DNA from: an uncultured Alphaproteobacteria bacterium
GTDB lineage: Bacteria > Pseudomonadota > Alphaproteobacteria > HIMB59 > GCA-002718135
Assembly (NCBI GenBank): GCA_902512415.1
Contig: CABXJB010000004.1
Coordinates: 1 to 41,032, forward strand
Direction of reading: 5' to 3'
DNA: 41,032 nt
Part shown: positions 29,350-39,892 of the stretch, in pieces
How positions within the stretch are numbered: the first letter of the stretch is position 1
Layout: each line of letters starts with the position of its first letter
Position numbers and translations under genes: made by a program
The notes under the pieces: model-generated
Seen by the model: the letters and a program-made list of their open reading frames with translations, nothing else
Told to the model about the DNA's origin: nothing
Database searches by the model: none

Positions 29350-32300
29350 TTAGGCTGTTTTAGTAGTCTCTACTAATACAGGTTCTTCAAATTTATTCAC
29401 CATCTCTTTTGGAATAATTTGCCAGAAAAGATATTTATCTCTTTCCCAGTTATCGAGAATATCTTTAGCATGTTGTGAATTTGTTTCACTGAAATATTGT
29501 TGAATTTTTTTATATAAAACATCTTCCCAGTAAGGTGTCATCTGTTGCTGATAAAAAACATCATCCAAATTAATTCTGAGAGGTAGTGTTCCTTCTTTAT
29601 CATATGCAAAGGCCATCCCACCTGTCATCCCTGCACCAAAGTTATTTCCGACTTCACCCAAGATAACAACACTGCCACCAGTCATATACTCACAACCATT
29701 ATCACCGCATCCTTCAATCACAGCATCGGCACCTGAATTTCTGACCGCAAATCTATCTCCTGCCATACCCGCAGCATATAGTGTTCCATTGGTTGCTCCA
29801 TAAAGACAAGTATTGCCAATAATCACATTTTTGTTTGTTTGAAGAGAGGATATTTCTGGAGGTATAATAATTAATTTACCTCCAGATAAACCTTTTGCCA
29901 CGTAATCATTTGCATCACCTGATATTTTTAGTGTTGTTCCTTTAACACTAAAAGCTCCAAACGATTGACCTGCTGAACCATTTAGATTAATTATTACCTG
30001 ATCATCCTCCAAAACATTCATTCCAATTTTTGTTGTAATTTCTGATGCAAGTCTTGTTCCAAGAGCTCTATCAGTATTTTTAATATTATAACTTAATTGA
30101 GTTTTTTGACGATTAGTAAAAAGAGAGTTAAGATCTTCAATCATCTTTAGATCTAAACTATCAGCTACCTTTGTAATTTTATCTTTTTTATTATTGTAAT
30201 CGCCAGTTGAAGAATCAATTGTTTGAATGATGGGATTTAAATCTAAATCATCTAAATCAGCACTTCCTCTACTTACTTGATATAATAAATCTGCACGTCC
30301 AACAATTTCATCAAGTGTTTTAAATCCAAGTTCTGATAATATTTCACGAACCTCTTCTGCTATATAAGTGAAAAGATTAATAACTTTATCTGGAGTTCCA
30401 GTAAATTTTTCTCTTAATTTTTCATCTTGAGAACACACACCAACAGGACATGTATTTGAATGGCATTGTCTTACCATAATACATCCCATCGCTACTAAAC
30501 TTGCTGTACCTATACCGTATTCTTCTGCACCCAACATTGCTGCAATCACTATATCCTTACCTGTTTTTAATCCACCATCCGTTCTTAAAATAACTTTATC
30601 ACGCAGATTATTTAAAGATAAAACTTGATGTACTTCACTAAGACCTAATTCCCACGGAAGTCCAGCATACTTAATACTTGTTTGCGGACTAGCACCAGTT
30701 CCACCATTGTGACCTGAGATTAAAATTGTATCTGCTTTAGCTTTAGCAACTCCAGCTGCTACTGTGCCTATGCCTGATTGTGCTACAAGTTTCACACAAA
30801 CTTTCGCTCTTGGATTGATTTGTTTTAGATCATAAATTAGTTGAGCAAGATCTTCGATAGAATAAATATCATGGTGTGGTGGTGGACTTATAAGTGTAAC
30901 TCCTTTTGTTGAGTGTCTAAGCTTAGCAATTAACTTAGTCACTTTACCTCCAGGTAATTGTCCTCCTTCACCAGGTTTTGCTCCTTGCGCAACTTTAATT
31001 TCAATTTCATCACAATTATTAAGATATTCAGCTGTTACTCCAAACCTTGCACTAGCAATTTGTTTTATTCTTGATGATGGATTGTCACCATTTGATCGTA
31101 ATTTGAAACGACTTGAATCTTCACCGCCCTCACCTGAGTCAGACTTTGCCCCTATCTTATTCATAGCAATGGATAGTGTTTCATGAGCCTCAGGACTAAG
31201 TGCTCCAAGAGAAATACCAGGCGCTACTAAGCGTTTTCTAATGTTTTGAGCTGAGTCTATATCACTGATATTTAATTTTTTATTATCCGCTTTGAAACTT
31301 AACAAATCCCTAATATTAATTGGAGACATATCATCAATCATCTCTGAATATTTTTTAAATAATGAATAATTTTTATTTCCAACTGCAGATTGGAGCATAT
31401 GAATAGATTTTGCTTCAAAAGCATGTTGCTCTCCTCCAAATCTGTATCGATAAAAACCTCCAACAGGCAATGTAGTGATTTGATCATCAAAAGCTTTTGA
31501 GTGTACCTCCACAGATCTATTTTCTATACCTGAGATACCAATTCCAGAAATCTTAGAACTCATAGATGAAAAAAATTGATTCATTAAATTTCGACTCAAA
31601 CCAATTGCTTCAAAATTACACCCACCTCTATAAGAATTAATTACAGAAATTCCCATTTTACTCATTACTTTCAGTAAACCATTGTTTATTGATTTAATGT
31701 ATCTTTCAACACATTGTTCATAAGAGAATGATCCGAATAAACCTTTTTTATGACGTTCTGCAATAGCTTGTTGAGCAACATAAGCGTTTACACTTGTTGC
31801 TCCAACTCCAATTAAAACTGCAAAATAATGAACATCTAAGCATTCAGCAGATTGAATATTCAAAGAAATATAGGTTCTTAAATTTTTTCTAATAAGATGT
31901 GAGTGTACTGAACTTGTTGCTAATATCATGGGTAGAGCTACGTTATTTTTAGATAAATTTTTATCAGTTAAAATGATATGAACATAACCCTCTCGAACAG
32001 CCTCTTCTGCTTGACGATTAAGATCTAATAATGCTTTTTCGAAATTATTATTTGAATCTGTTACATCCATTGTTGTATCAAGAATTTTAACAGTATCTTT
32101 CATATACTGTCTCATTGTCTTAAATTGATTGATTGATAAAACCGGAGAATTAAGTTGGAGATGATCGCATTGTTTTTCATCTTCATCTAAGATGTTACTG
32201 AGATTTCCAATTCTTGTTCTAAGAGACATTACAACTCTCTCTCGTAAAGAATCAACAGGAGGGTTTGTGACTTGACTAAAGTTCTGTCTAAAGTAGTGAT

Positions 32301-33864
32301 GAAGTCCTCTATATTTTTTTGAAAGAACTGCTAATGGGGAATCATCACCCATTGACCCTGTAGCTTCTTTTTGTTCCATAATCATCGGATGCAGAATAAG
32401 TTCCATATCTTCCATTGACCAATCAAAGGATGACATTCTTTGTCTTAAATCGTTGCCATCAATTTCTCTCAACTCTTCATCAACAGATTTCACTAATTTA
32501 TCAATATGTGTGATGTTCTTTGTCCAGTTTCCAAAAGGTTTTATTTCAGATAAATGTTTTTTAATTTCTGAGTCAGAATAAAATTTCTTTTCTTTAAAAT
32601 TAATAGCAATCATCTGACCTGGTCCAACACGACCTTTTTCAACTATGTCACTCTCTGGTAATACAACCATGCCTGTCTCTGAACCTGCAATTAAATATTC
32701 AGATGTTAAGGTATACCTAATTGGTCTAAGACCATTTCTATCCATACCTGCAATTGCCCAATCATCATGCGCACCACAAATTGCCGCAGGTCCATCCCAG
32801 GCTTCCATGACTGCTGTTGCATAGGCATATAAATTTTTTAATTTTTGTGAAAAATCTCTTCGATGCGACCAAGCTTCTGGAATAGTTAATATTTTGGCCA
32901 TTGGGAGAGATTTATTAGCCTTAACCAGCAATTCTATTGTTGAGTCTAATGCTGCAGAATCAGATGCATCTCTATCAATTATAGGTTTTAGATCTTTTAT
33001 TGATTTGCCAAAATTTTTATGCTCTAATCTTGGTTCGTGCGCCGCCATCCAATTTTTATTTCCTTTTAGGGTATTTATCTCACCATTATGAGCAATGACA
33101 CGAAATGGTTGTGCAAGAGACCACGTAGGAAAAGTATTTGTAGAATAGCGTTGATGATAAACAGCAAATTTTGATATAAATTTTTCATTTTGAATATCGG
33201 GATAGAAGTTTGATAACTGCTCGGCTAAAAACATTCCCTTATAAACAATCGATTGGCAAGAGAGTGAGCATATATAAAAATTATTAATATTATTTTTTCG
33301 TATTTGTTTTTCAATTCTCTTACGAATGATGAAAAGCAAATTATCAAATTCTTTTTCATCCTTAATTTTTTCATTACCTATTAAAATTTGTTCAATTTCA
33401 GGCCTTGTTGCTTTTGCTTTATCACCTATAATTGATGAATTTATAGGTACATGACGCCATCCATAAATTTTTAATCCTTCTTTAATAATTTCAGATTCAA
33501 CAATAGTACGCGACTTTTCTTGAGCGGCAAAATCAGTTCTTGGAAGAAAGATCATTCCAACTGCAAAAGGGTTATCATTTGCTTTGTTGCCTGTTCGCTC
33601 AATTTTATCAATAAAAAAATCTTTCGGTATGTTCAGCTGAATTCCAGCGCCATCGCCAGTTTTACCATCTGCATCGACTGCCCCTCTATGATAAAGAACT
33701 TTAAGGGCTTGAACCCCCATCTCAACTATTTCGCGTTTAGGACTTCCATCTAAGGATGCAATTAGCCCAACTCCACAAGATGAATGTTCATCTAATTCAT
33801 TATAAATATGATTTTCTTCAAGAATTTTTTTATTTTTATACCAATGCTCTTTAAAATTACTCAT
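29350..33864 (-). CDS. gltB: glutamate synthase large subunit
   Basis: HSSCGVGLIASLDG catalytic Cys, HQRYSTNTFPTWSLAQPFR, central FMN domain GEGGQLPGGKVTKLIAKLRHS, C-terminal GXGXG domain. Confidence 0.98.
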   Translation of the reverse strand: MSNFKEHWYKNKKILEENHIYNELDEHSSCGVGLIASLDGSPKREIVEMGVQALKVLYHRGAVDADGKTGDGAGIQLNIPKDFFIDKIERTGNKANDNPFAVGMIFLPRTDFAAQEKSRTIVESEIIKEGLKIYGWRHVPINSSIIGDKAKATRPEIEQILIGNEKIKDEKEFDNLLFIIRKRIEKQIRKNNINNFYICSLSCQSIVYKGMFLAEQLSNFYPDIQNEKFISKFAVYHQRYSTNTFPTWSLAQPFRVIAHNGEINTLKGNKNWMAAHEPRLEHKNFGKSIKDLKPIIDRDASDSAALDSTIELLVKANKSLPMAKILTIPEAWSHRRDFSQKLKNLYAYATAVMEAWDGPAAICGAHDDWAIAGMDRNGLRPIRYTLTSEYLIAGSETGMVVLPESDIVEKGRVGPGQMIAINFKEKKFYSDSEIKKHLSEIKPFGNWTKNITHIDKLVKSVDEELREIDGNDLRQRMSSFDWSMEDMELILHPMIMEQKEATGSMGDDSPLAVLSKKYRGLHHYFRQNFSQVTNPPVDSLRERVVMSLRTRIGNLSNILDEDEKQCDHLQLNSPVLSINQFKTMRQYMKDTVKILDTTMDVTDSNNNFEKALLDLNRQAEEAVREGYVHIILTDKNLSKNNVALPMILATSSVHSHLIRKNLRTYISLNIQSAECLDVHYFAVLIGVGATSVNAYVAQQAIAERHKKGLFGSFSYEQCVERYIKSINNGLLKVMSKMGISVINSYRGGCNFEAIGLSRNLMNQFFSSMSSKISGIGISGIENRSVEVHSKAFDDQITTLPVGGFYRYRFGGEQHAFEAKSIHMLQSAVGNKNYSLFKKYSEMIDDMSPINIRDLLSFKADNKKLNISDIDSAQNIRKRLVAPGISLGALSPEAHETLSIAMNKIGAKSDSGEGGEDSSRFKLRSNGDNPSSRIKQIASARFGVTAEYLNNCDEIEIKVAQGAKPGEGGQLPGGKVTKLIAKLRHSTKGVTLISPPPHHDIYSIEDLAQLIYDLKQINPRAKVCVKLVAQSGIGTVAAGVAKAKADTILISGHNGGTGASPQTSIKYAGLPWELGLSEVHQVLSLNNLRDKVILRTDGGLKTGKDIVIAAMLGAEEYGIGTASLVAMGCIMVRQCHSNTCPVGVCSQDEKLREKFTGTPDKVINLFTYIAEEVREILSELGFKTLDEIVGRADLLYQVSRGSADLDDLDLNPIIQTIDSSTGDYNNKKDKITKVADSLDLKMIEDLNSLFTNRQKTQLSYNIKNTDRALGTRLASEITTKIGMNVLEDDQVIINLNGSAGQSFGAFSVKGTTLKISGDANDYVAKGLSGGKLIIIPPEISSLQTNKNVIIGNTCLYGATNGTLYAAGMAGDRFAVRNSGADAVIEGCGDNGCEYMTGGSVVILGEVGNNFGAGMTGGMAFAYDKEGTLPLRINLDDVFYQQQMTPYWEDVLYKKIQQYFSETNSQHAKDILDNWERDKYLFWQIIPKEMVNKFEEPVLVETTKTA

Positions 33865-35290
33865 TAACAGCTCTATTATTTTCCTGGGTACTATTATGCA
33901 AATAATGGTGAATATGACTAGCTACATCTCTACCATCTTTAATTCCCCAAACAACTAAACTTGCACCTCTGACAATATCGCCAGCAGCAAAAACACCATC
34001 AAGAGAAGTCATGAGATTTTTATAATTTACTTTTATAGTTCCCCACTTAGTAATATTTAAAGAAGGTTCATCAAACATTGTTGGTAAATCTTCAGGCTCA
34101 AAACCCAGAGCCTCAATAACTAAATCAGCTTTAAGTATTTCTTCACTGTTTTTTTTAATTTCTGGCTTTCTTCGTCCAGTTTCATCAGGAGAGCCAAGTT
34201 CCATTTTTGCAATTTTTACTTCAACTAAATTATCTTTACCTTGATATTGGATAGGTAATGTTAACCAATTAAAATCAACACATTCTTCAATAGCATTTTC
34301 AACCTCTCTTTGAGATCCGGGCATATTATTTTTATCTCTTCGGTAAAGACATTTTACATCTTTAGCACCTTGCCTAACTGCAGTTCGTACACAATCCATT
34401 GCTGTATCACCACCACCAACAACAATAACATTTTTATTATGAGCATTAAGCAAACCATTATCGAAATCTTTTACTTTATCGTTAAGTCCTACCTTGTTGC
34501 TTGTAGTAAGATACTCTAGTGCTGGAATTACATTAGAGAAGTTTTCGTTATTTAGATTTATATCTCTTGATTTATAAACGCCAGTTGCAATAACAATGGC
34601 ATCATGCTCTTCCCTTAATTCATTAAAAGATTTATCTTTCCCAACGTTAAAATTTAAATTGAATTCAACACCACTATCTTGCAAAAGTTTTGTTCTTCTT
34701 TGAACAATTTCCTTCTCAAGTTTAAAATTAGGAATACCATAAATTAGAAGTCCACCTGCTCTATCATAACGATCATATATGATTATTTGATAACCTAACT
34801 TTCGAAGTTCTTCAGCTGCTGCAAGTCCAGTAGGTCCCGCACCAATAATACCAATAGATTCTTTTCTTTGAAATCTCGGTTGAATTTTTTTAATCCATCC
34901 TTTATCCCAAGCAGTATCTGTAATATATTTTTCTATGGACCCAATCGTAACAGTCCCATGACCAGATTGTTCAATAACACAATTTCCTTCACAAAGTCGA
35001 TCCTGAGGACATATTCTTCCACAAATCTCTGGCATATTATTCGTAGAACTTGAAAGTTGATAAGCTTCCTCAAGTCTATTTTCAGCAGTTAGTTTTAGCC
35101 AGTCTGGAATATTATTATGCAGCGGACAATGAACTTGGCAAAAAGGTACTCCGCATTGAGAACAACGTGAGGCTTGTTCTTCAGCTTTTTGTTTTGCAAA
35201 ATTTGCATAAATTTCATCAAAATTTTTAGATCTGATCTTCGAATCAGTTTTTCTTGGGCCTTCTTTATTAATTGAAGTAAATTTTAACAT
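33857..35290 (-). CDS. gltD: glutamate synthase small subunit
   Basis: RCSQCGVPFCQVHCPLHNNIPDWL, IGAGPTGLAAAEELRKLGY, VVGGGDTAMDCVRTAVRQGA. Confidence 0.97.
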   Translation of the reverse strand: MLKFTSINKEGPRKTDSKIRSKNFDEIYANFAKQKAEEQASRCSQCGVPFCQVHCPLHNNIPDWLKLTAENRLEEAYQLSSSTNNMPEICGRICPQDRLCEGNCVIEQSGHGTVTIGSIEKYITDTAWDKGWIKKIQPRFQRKESIGIIGAGPTGLAAAEELRKLGYQIIIYDRYDRAGGLLIYGIPNFKLEKEIVQRRTKLLQDSGVEFNLNFNVGKDKSFNELREEHDAIVIATGVYKSRDINLNNENFSNVIPALEYLTTSNKVGLNDKVKDFDNGLLNAHNKNVIVVGGGDTAMDCVRTAVRQGAKDVKCLYRRDKNNMPGSQREVENAIEECVDFNWLTLPIQYQGKDNLVEVKIAKMELGSPDETGRRKPEIKKNSEEILKADLVIEALGFEPEDLPTMFDEPSLNITKWGTIKVNYKNLMTSLDGVFAAGDIVRGASLVVWGIKDGRDVASHIHHYLHNSTQENNRAVNE

Positions 35291-35411
35291 TTGTACATTT
35301 CTGATACTTTTTTTTTAAGAATGAAGGCAATAAACAATATATAAATGAAAATAAATATAAAAAAGCAATAATTAGTACAACAATGGTACTGTTTTAGAAA
35401 AAAGCTAGACT

Positions 35412-36308
35412 TTATATAGAATTTTTAATCGCAGAAATTATCTTTTTTGGATGCATTTTTAAGTAATCAAAGCCAGAAATCTTATTTTTTAAAATATTAT
35501 CAGACTCGAAAAGTGTCAACTGTTCTAAATTAATTGGCGAAAATGGTGTTTTTTCAGCTATTCCAACAATTGGCTTAATTATTGGCATAAAAACAGGAAT
35601 GAATACTTTTTTTTTATTCATCAAATCAGCAATTTGAATATAAAATTCTTTGTAAGTAAAAACTTCAGGTCCCCCTAATTCAAATAATCTTTCATGTGTA
35701 TTTGGCTCTTCAATGAGTGTTGATATGAATTTTACAACATCCTCTATCAAAACAGGTTGAAACTTTGTACTCCCATTTCCAAATAGAGGTATAAAAAAAG
35801 AAATTTTAAATAATGGTAAAAGACTTGATAGAAATTTATCGCCATTTCCTAAAATTACACTTGGTCTTATAATTATTGAGCTCTCTAATTCTGTAGTAAT
35901 TAACTTTTCTGTTTTTGCAATTATCTCATTGCGCAAAGTTAATCCCTTTTCAGCACCTAATCCTGAGAAAAAAATAAATTTTTTAATTGATGATGAATCT
36001 TTAAAAGCCTTAATTAATTCTGAGTTAAATTTAAAAATTGAATTATTTAAAAGTGATTCCTTTGATTCCCATGAAGTTTTTAAGTTAATACATACCTCTG
36101 AACTATTAATCATTGATAGCAATCTTGGATTTTTCAAAGAAGTGAAATGGAAAGGTGTTATTTGACCGATTGATCCTAAAAGTCTTAAATTAGCTTCATT
36201 AATTTGCGTTTGATAAGGGACAATGATTTTGTACCCTTTTTTTGCAAAAGATCTTATTAAGTTTTTTCCGACGTAACCTGATCCACCAAATATAATTATA
36301 GATTTCAT
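35412..36308 (-). CDS. NAD(P)-dependent oxidoreductase, complex I NDUFA9-like SDR
   Basis: IIIFGGSGYVGKNLIRSFAKKGYKIIVPYQ; FIFFSGLGAEKGL; IIRPSVILGNGDKFLSSL. Confidence 0.85.
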   Translation of the reverse strand: MKSIIIFGGSGYVGKNLIRSFAKKGYKIIVPYQTQINEANLRLLGSIGQITPFHFTSLKNPRLLSMINSSEVCINLKTSWESKESLLNNSIFKFNSELIKAFKDSSSIKKFIFFSGLGAEKGLTLRNEIIAKTEKLITTELESSIIIRPSVILGNGDKFLSSLLPLFKISFFIPLFGNGSTKFQPVLIEDVVKFISTLIEEPNTHERLFELGGPEVFTYKEFYIQIADLMNKKKVFIPVFMPIIKPIVGIAEKTPFSPINLEQLTLFESDNILKNKISGFDYLKMHPKKIISAIKNSI

Positions 36309-36373
36309 GATTTTTATAGAGTTTGATGCTATAACAACTTAATTATTTGAAATAAAGAATAAATAAATTACTT

Positions 36374-36982
36374 ATGAAAATACAGTATTATGAAAATGAT
36401 TTACCTGAAAATTTAGATTTAGGTAATATTGTTGCGATTGACACGGAAACGATGGGTTTAAACCCGGCAAGAGATAAGCTATGCTTAATCCAGTTGTCTA
36501 GCGGTAATGGAGTTTGTCATCTACTAAAAATTATAGATTTAAGAAAAAGACCTAAAAATTTAATCAAGTTACTTAATAACAGCAAAGTTACGAAAATTTT
36601 TCATTTCGCAAGATTTGATGTTGCAGTATTAAAAAATACATACAAAATTAATATAAAAAATGTCTACTGTACTAAAATTGCCTCAAAGCTTGTTAGAACT
36701 TACACTGATAAACATGGATATAAAGATCTTTGTAAAGAATTACTAAATGAAACAATTTCTAAAGCTGAACAATCTTCAGATTGGGGAGGGGATCTCTCCA
36801 CAGAACAAAAAAAATATGCGGCAACTGATGTGTTACATCTTCACAAGATTAAGAAAAAATTAGATGTAATGCTTGAACGTGAAAATAGAGTAATTATTGC
36901 TGATGCTTGTTTTGAATTTATATCTCATCGAATTGATCTTGATTTATCTGGATGGCAAGACGTAGACATTTTTAAACATTAA
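36374..36982 (+). CDS. rnd: ribonuclease D, short single-domain form
   Basis: VAIDTETMGLNPARDKLCLIQLS DEDD exonuclease motif, HFARFDVAVL, YAATDVLHLHKI; 202 aa, no room for HRDC domains. Confidence 0.88.
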   Translation: MKIQYYENDLPENLDLGNIVAIDTETMGLNPARDKLCLIQLSSGNGVCHLLKIIDLRKRPKNLIKLLNNSKVTKIFHFARFDVAVLKNTYKINIKNVYCTKIASKLVRTYTDKHGYKDLCKELLNETISKAEQSSDWGGDLSTEQKKYAATDVLHLHKIKKKLDVMLERENRVIIADACFEFISHRIDLDLSGWQDVDIFKH

Positions 36983-36983
36983 T

Positions 36984-37940
36984 ATGATAAAATCAAAAAT
37001 AATAAATAGAGCAAAAAAAACTCTTTCAACTGAAATTAAAGAGATACAAAATCTCTCAAAAGTTTTAAATGATAACTTTTACAATGCTGTTATTTTGCTA
37101 AGCAAAGTAAAAGGAAGAGTAATAATAACGGGAATAGGAAAAAGCGCACATATTGGTAATAAAATTGCAGCAACGTTAACTTCTACGGGAACTCCCTCGT
37201 ACTTTATGCATGCCACAGAAGCAAGTCATGGAGATTTAGGCGGAATAAAAAAAAATGATTGTATTTTAGCAATTTCAAATTCAGGTGAAACTTCTGAATT
37301 AAACAATGTAATTAATTATTCAAAAAGATTTGCTATTCCACTTATTAGTATTTCCAGTAATGCAAAAAGCTTACTTAATAAAAGCTCAACCATCGGCATT
37401 GTATATAAAAAATCAATAGAGGCGTGTCCATTAAATTTAGCACCTACTAGTTCAACAACAGTTTCATTAGTTATTGGTGATTGTTTAGCTATGGCACTTT
37501 TAGAATTTAAGGGATTTAATAGTAATCAATTTAAAAATTTTCACCCAGGTGGAAATTTAGGAAAAGATCTAATAAAAATATCTGACATTATGCACAAAGG
37601 TAAATCTTTACCACTGGCAAAAGAAAAAGATAAAATGACAAAAACATTGATAACAATGACTAAAAAAAGTTTTGGTTGTGTAGGGGTAGTAAATAAAGGA
37701 AATAAATTAGTTGGTATAATTACAGATGGAGATTTGAGAAAAAAAATGAATAACAAACTATTTAATCTTACAGCTTTTGAAATTATGACAAAAAAACCCA
37801 CTACAGGTGATAAAGATATGCTTGTAGGTGAAGTTCTAAATATTATGAATACAAAGAAAATTACAAACTTATTTATATGTGAAAAAAATAAACCAATAGG
37901 AATTATCCATATCCATGATTTATTAAGGCTGAGTAGTTAA
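36984..37940 (+). CDS. kdsD: arabinose-5-phosphate isomerase (KpsF/GutQ family; SIS plus two CBS domains)
   Basis: GRVIITGIGKSAHIGNKIAATLTSTGTPSYFMHATEASHGDLG; C-terminal CBS segments VGIITDGDLRK and GIIHIHDLLR. Confidence 0.94.
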   Translation: MIKSKIINRAKKTLSTEIKEIQNLSKVLNDNFYNAVILLSKVKGRVIITGIGKSAHIGNKIAATLTSTGTPSYFMHATEASHGDLGGIKKNDCILAISNSGETSELNNVINYSKRFAIPLISISSNAKSLLNKSSTIGIVYKKSIEACPLNLAPTSSTTVSLVIGDCLAMALLEFKGFNSNQFKNFHPGGNLGKDLIKISDIMHKGKSLPLAKEKDKMTKTLITMTKKSFGCVGVVNKGNKLVGIITDGDLRKKMNNKLFNLTAFEIMTKKPTTGDKDMLVGEVLNIMNTKKITNLFICEKNKPIGIIHIHDLLRLSS

Positions 37941-37941
37941 G

Positions 37942-38391
37942 TTGAATTTTTTATTGTCATTTAACAAAAAATTATTTCTAATATTTTCTTTAACTTTTAT
38001 TATTATAATTTTTTTTATATTTTTATTTATATTTTTTCAATATACTGATTACTCTCAAGAACAAATAGATATAAATGAAAAAACATCTGATATTTCAAAA
38101 CCAAAATTCTCTATAAATGGTAAAAAGCAAAAAATATCTGTTACTGCTAATGAAGGAAATTTTTTGACTGAAGACGAAATAATTTTAGAAAAAAACGTAA
38201 TTTTTAAATCTAATAAATTTAAAATATATACAGATAATGTTATATTTAATAAAAAAACTTTAGTTGCATCAAGTCAAAATAAATCAAAATTTATTTCAAA
38301 TAATACTTCCATTGACTCTGCCGGTTTTGATATTATTGAAAATGGTAATATAATTTATTTTAAAGGTAAAACTAAATTAATATTAAAATGA
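37942..38391 (+). CDS. lptC: LptC-like LPS export protein
   Basis: Single N-terminal hydrophobic segment, OstA-like repeats, position between kdsD and lptA; TTG start codon. Confidence 0.75.
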   Translation: MNFLLSFNKKLFLIFSLTFIIIIFFIFLFIFFQYTDYSQEQIDINEKTSDISKPKFSINGKKQKISVTANEGNFLTEDEIILEKNVIFKSNKFKIYTDNVIFNKKTLVASSQNKSKFISNNTSIDSAGFDIIENGNIIYFKGKTKLILK

Positions 38392-39152
38392 TTAAATATT
38401 TAATTTTTTTTTTATTAGTATTAACCAATTATAAATATGCCTTATGCAGAAATATTGGTGAAACTGAAATAACTACTGAAGATGGAATTGAAGTTTTTCA
38501 AGAAGAAAAATATTATTTATTAAAAAAAAATGTAGAAATAATATCTGATGAATTTGAATTAAAAGGAAATCTTGTCAAAATATACTTTGAGCAAGATCTC
38601 TATGACATAAAAGAATTAATTGCTTCAACAAATGTTAATTTTTATTCAAATGAATATAATATCAAGGGTAAAGGGGATACGTTAAAATTTAATATTCAAA
38701 ATGAAATAATTAATATTAGTGGTGATAAAAGTGAGTTATTTCTAGAAGAAACTAAGATGTATTCTGATGGCTACATTAATGTAAATAATCTTGCTGGTTC
38801 TTTTAAGATTGAGGGACTTAATTCAAAGTTAATTAGTGATAATGTTTTTATAATTGGTTCTAAAATCAATGGTGTTTTTGATGATAAAAATGGAAATCGA
38901 GATATTAGCAGCCTAGAGGTCGAGGATGAAAATTTGCTTAGTATTATTACAGAAGATACAGAATTGTTTTCAAAAAAAGCTTTTTATGACAAAGAAAAAT
39001 CAATAATAGAGTTATTTGATAATGTAAAAATTAAAAGAGGGAGTGAAGTTATAACTGGTGATTATGGAATATTGGACACAAATAAAAACTCCTATAAAGT
39101 TTCATCAAACAATTCAAATAAAGTTAAAGCTATAATTTCAAATACAAAATGA
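38388..39152 (+). CDS. lptA: LptA-like (OstA family) LPS transport protein
   Basis: Signal peptide, repeated beta-strand OstA pattern, upstream of and overlapping lptB by 4 bp. Confidence 0.78.
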   Translation: MIKYLIFFLLVLTNYKYALCRNIGETEITTEDGIEVFQEEKYYLLKKNVEIISDEFELKGNLVKIYFEQDLYDIKELIASTNVNFYSNEYNIKGKGDTLKFNIQNEIINISGDKSELFLEETKMYSDGYINVNNLAGSFKIEGLNSKLISDNVFIIGSKINGVFDDKNGNRDISSLEVEDENLLSIITEDTELFSKKAFYDKEKSIIELFDNVKIKRGSEVITGDYGILDTNKNSYKVSSNNSNKVKAIISNTK

Positions 39153-39892
39153 ATAAATTTCAACTACTTGATGATGGACTAATAGTTAATAAGATATCTA
39201 AAACATATGGCAATAAAGAGGTGGTAAAAAATATAAGCCTTTCAATAAAAAGGGGAGAAATTGTTGGCTTATTAGGACCTAATGGAGCTGGCAAAACCAC
39301 AACCTTTTATATGATAGTTGGGTTAGTAAAACCAGATACAGGAAATATTCTTCTTGATAAAATTGATTTAACTAAAGCTCCAATATACCTTAGGGGTGCA
39401 AAAGGTATTGGTTATCTCCCTCAAGAACCTTCTATATTTAGAGGTATGAATGTAGAAGATAATTTATTATCAATCATTGAAGTGGTAGAAAAAGATAAAA
39501 ACAAGCATCAGATTATTTTGCAAGGCTTGTTAAACGAGTTCAGTATAAGTCATGTAAGGAAATCTAAATCACTAGTTTTATCTGGAGGTGAAAGAAGAAG
39601 ATTAGAAATTGCTAGAACGCTTGCTGCTAATCCAAAATTTTTACTTCTTGATGAGCCTTTAACTGGCATAGATCCTGTATCTATTGAAGAAATTAAAATA
39701 ATCATCAAAACTTTGATAAAAAAAAATATAGGAGTCTTGATTACAGATCATAATGTTCGTGAAACATTAAAAATTGTAAATAAAGTATATATTGTAAATG
39801 AAGGAAGCATCTATTTTGAAGGAAGTCCTGAAGAAGCTGTATCAAATGAAAATATCAAAAAATTTTATTTAGGATCTGAATTTAAAATATAA
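39149..39892 (+). CDS. lptB: LPS export ABC transporter ATP-binding protein
   Basis: GLLGPNGAGKTTTFYMIVGLVKPDTG, GYLPQEPSIFRGMNVEDNL, LSGGERRRLEIARTLA, LLLDEPLTGIDPVSI, ITDHNVRETL. Confidence 0.96.
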   Translation: MNKFQLLDDGLIVNKISKTYGNKEVVKNISLSIKRGEIVGLLGPNGAGKTTTFYMIVGLVKPDTGNILLDKIDLTKAPIYLRGAKGIGYLPQEPSIFRGMNVEDNLLSIIEVVEKDKNKHQIILQGLLNEFSISHVRKSKSLVLSGGERRRLEIARTLAANPKFLLLDEPLTGIDPVSIEEIKIIIKTLIKKNIGVLITDHNVRETLKIVNKVYIVNEGSIYFEGSPEEAVSNENIKKFYLGSEFKI

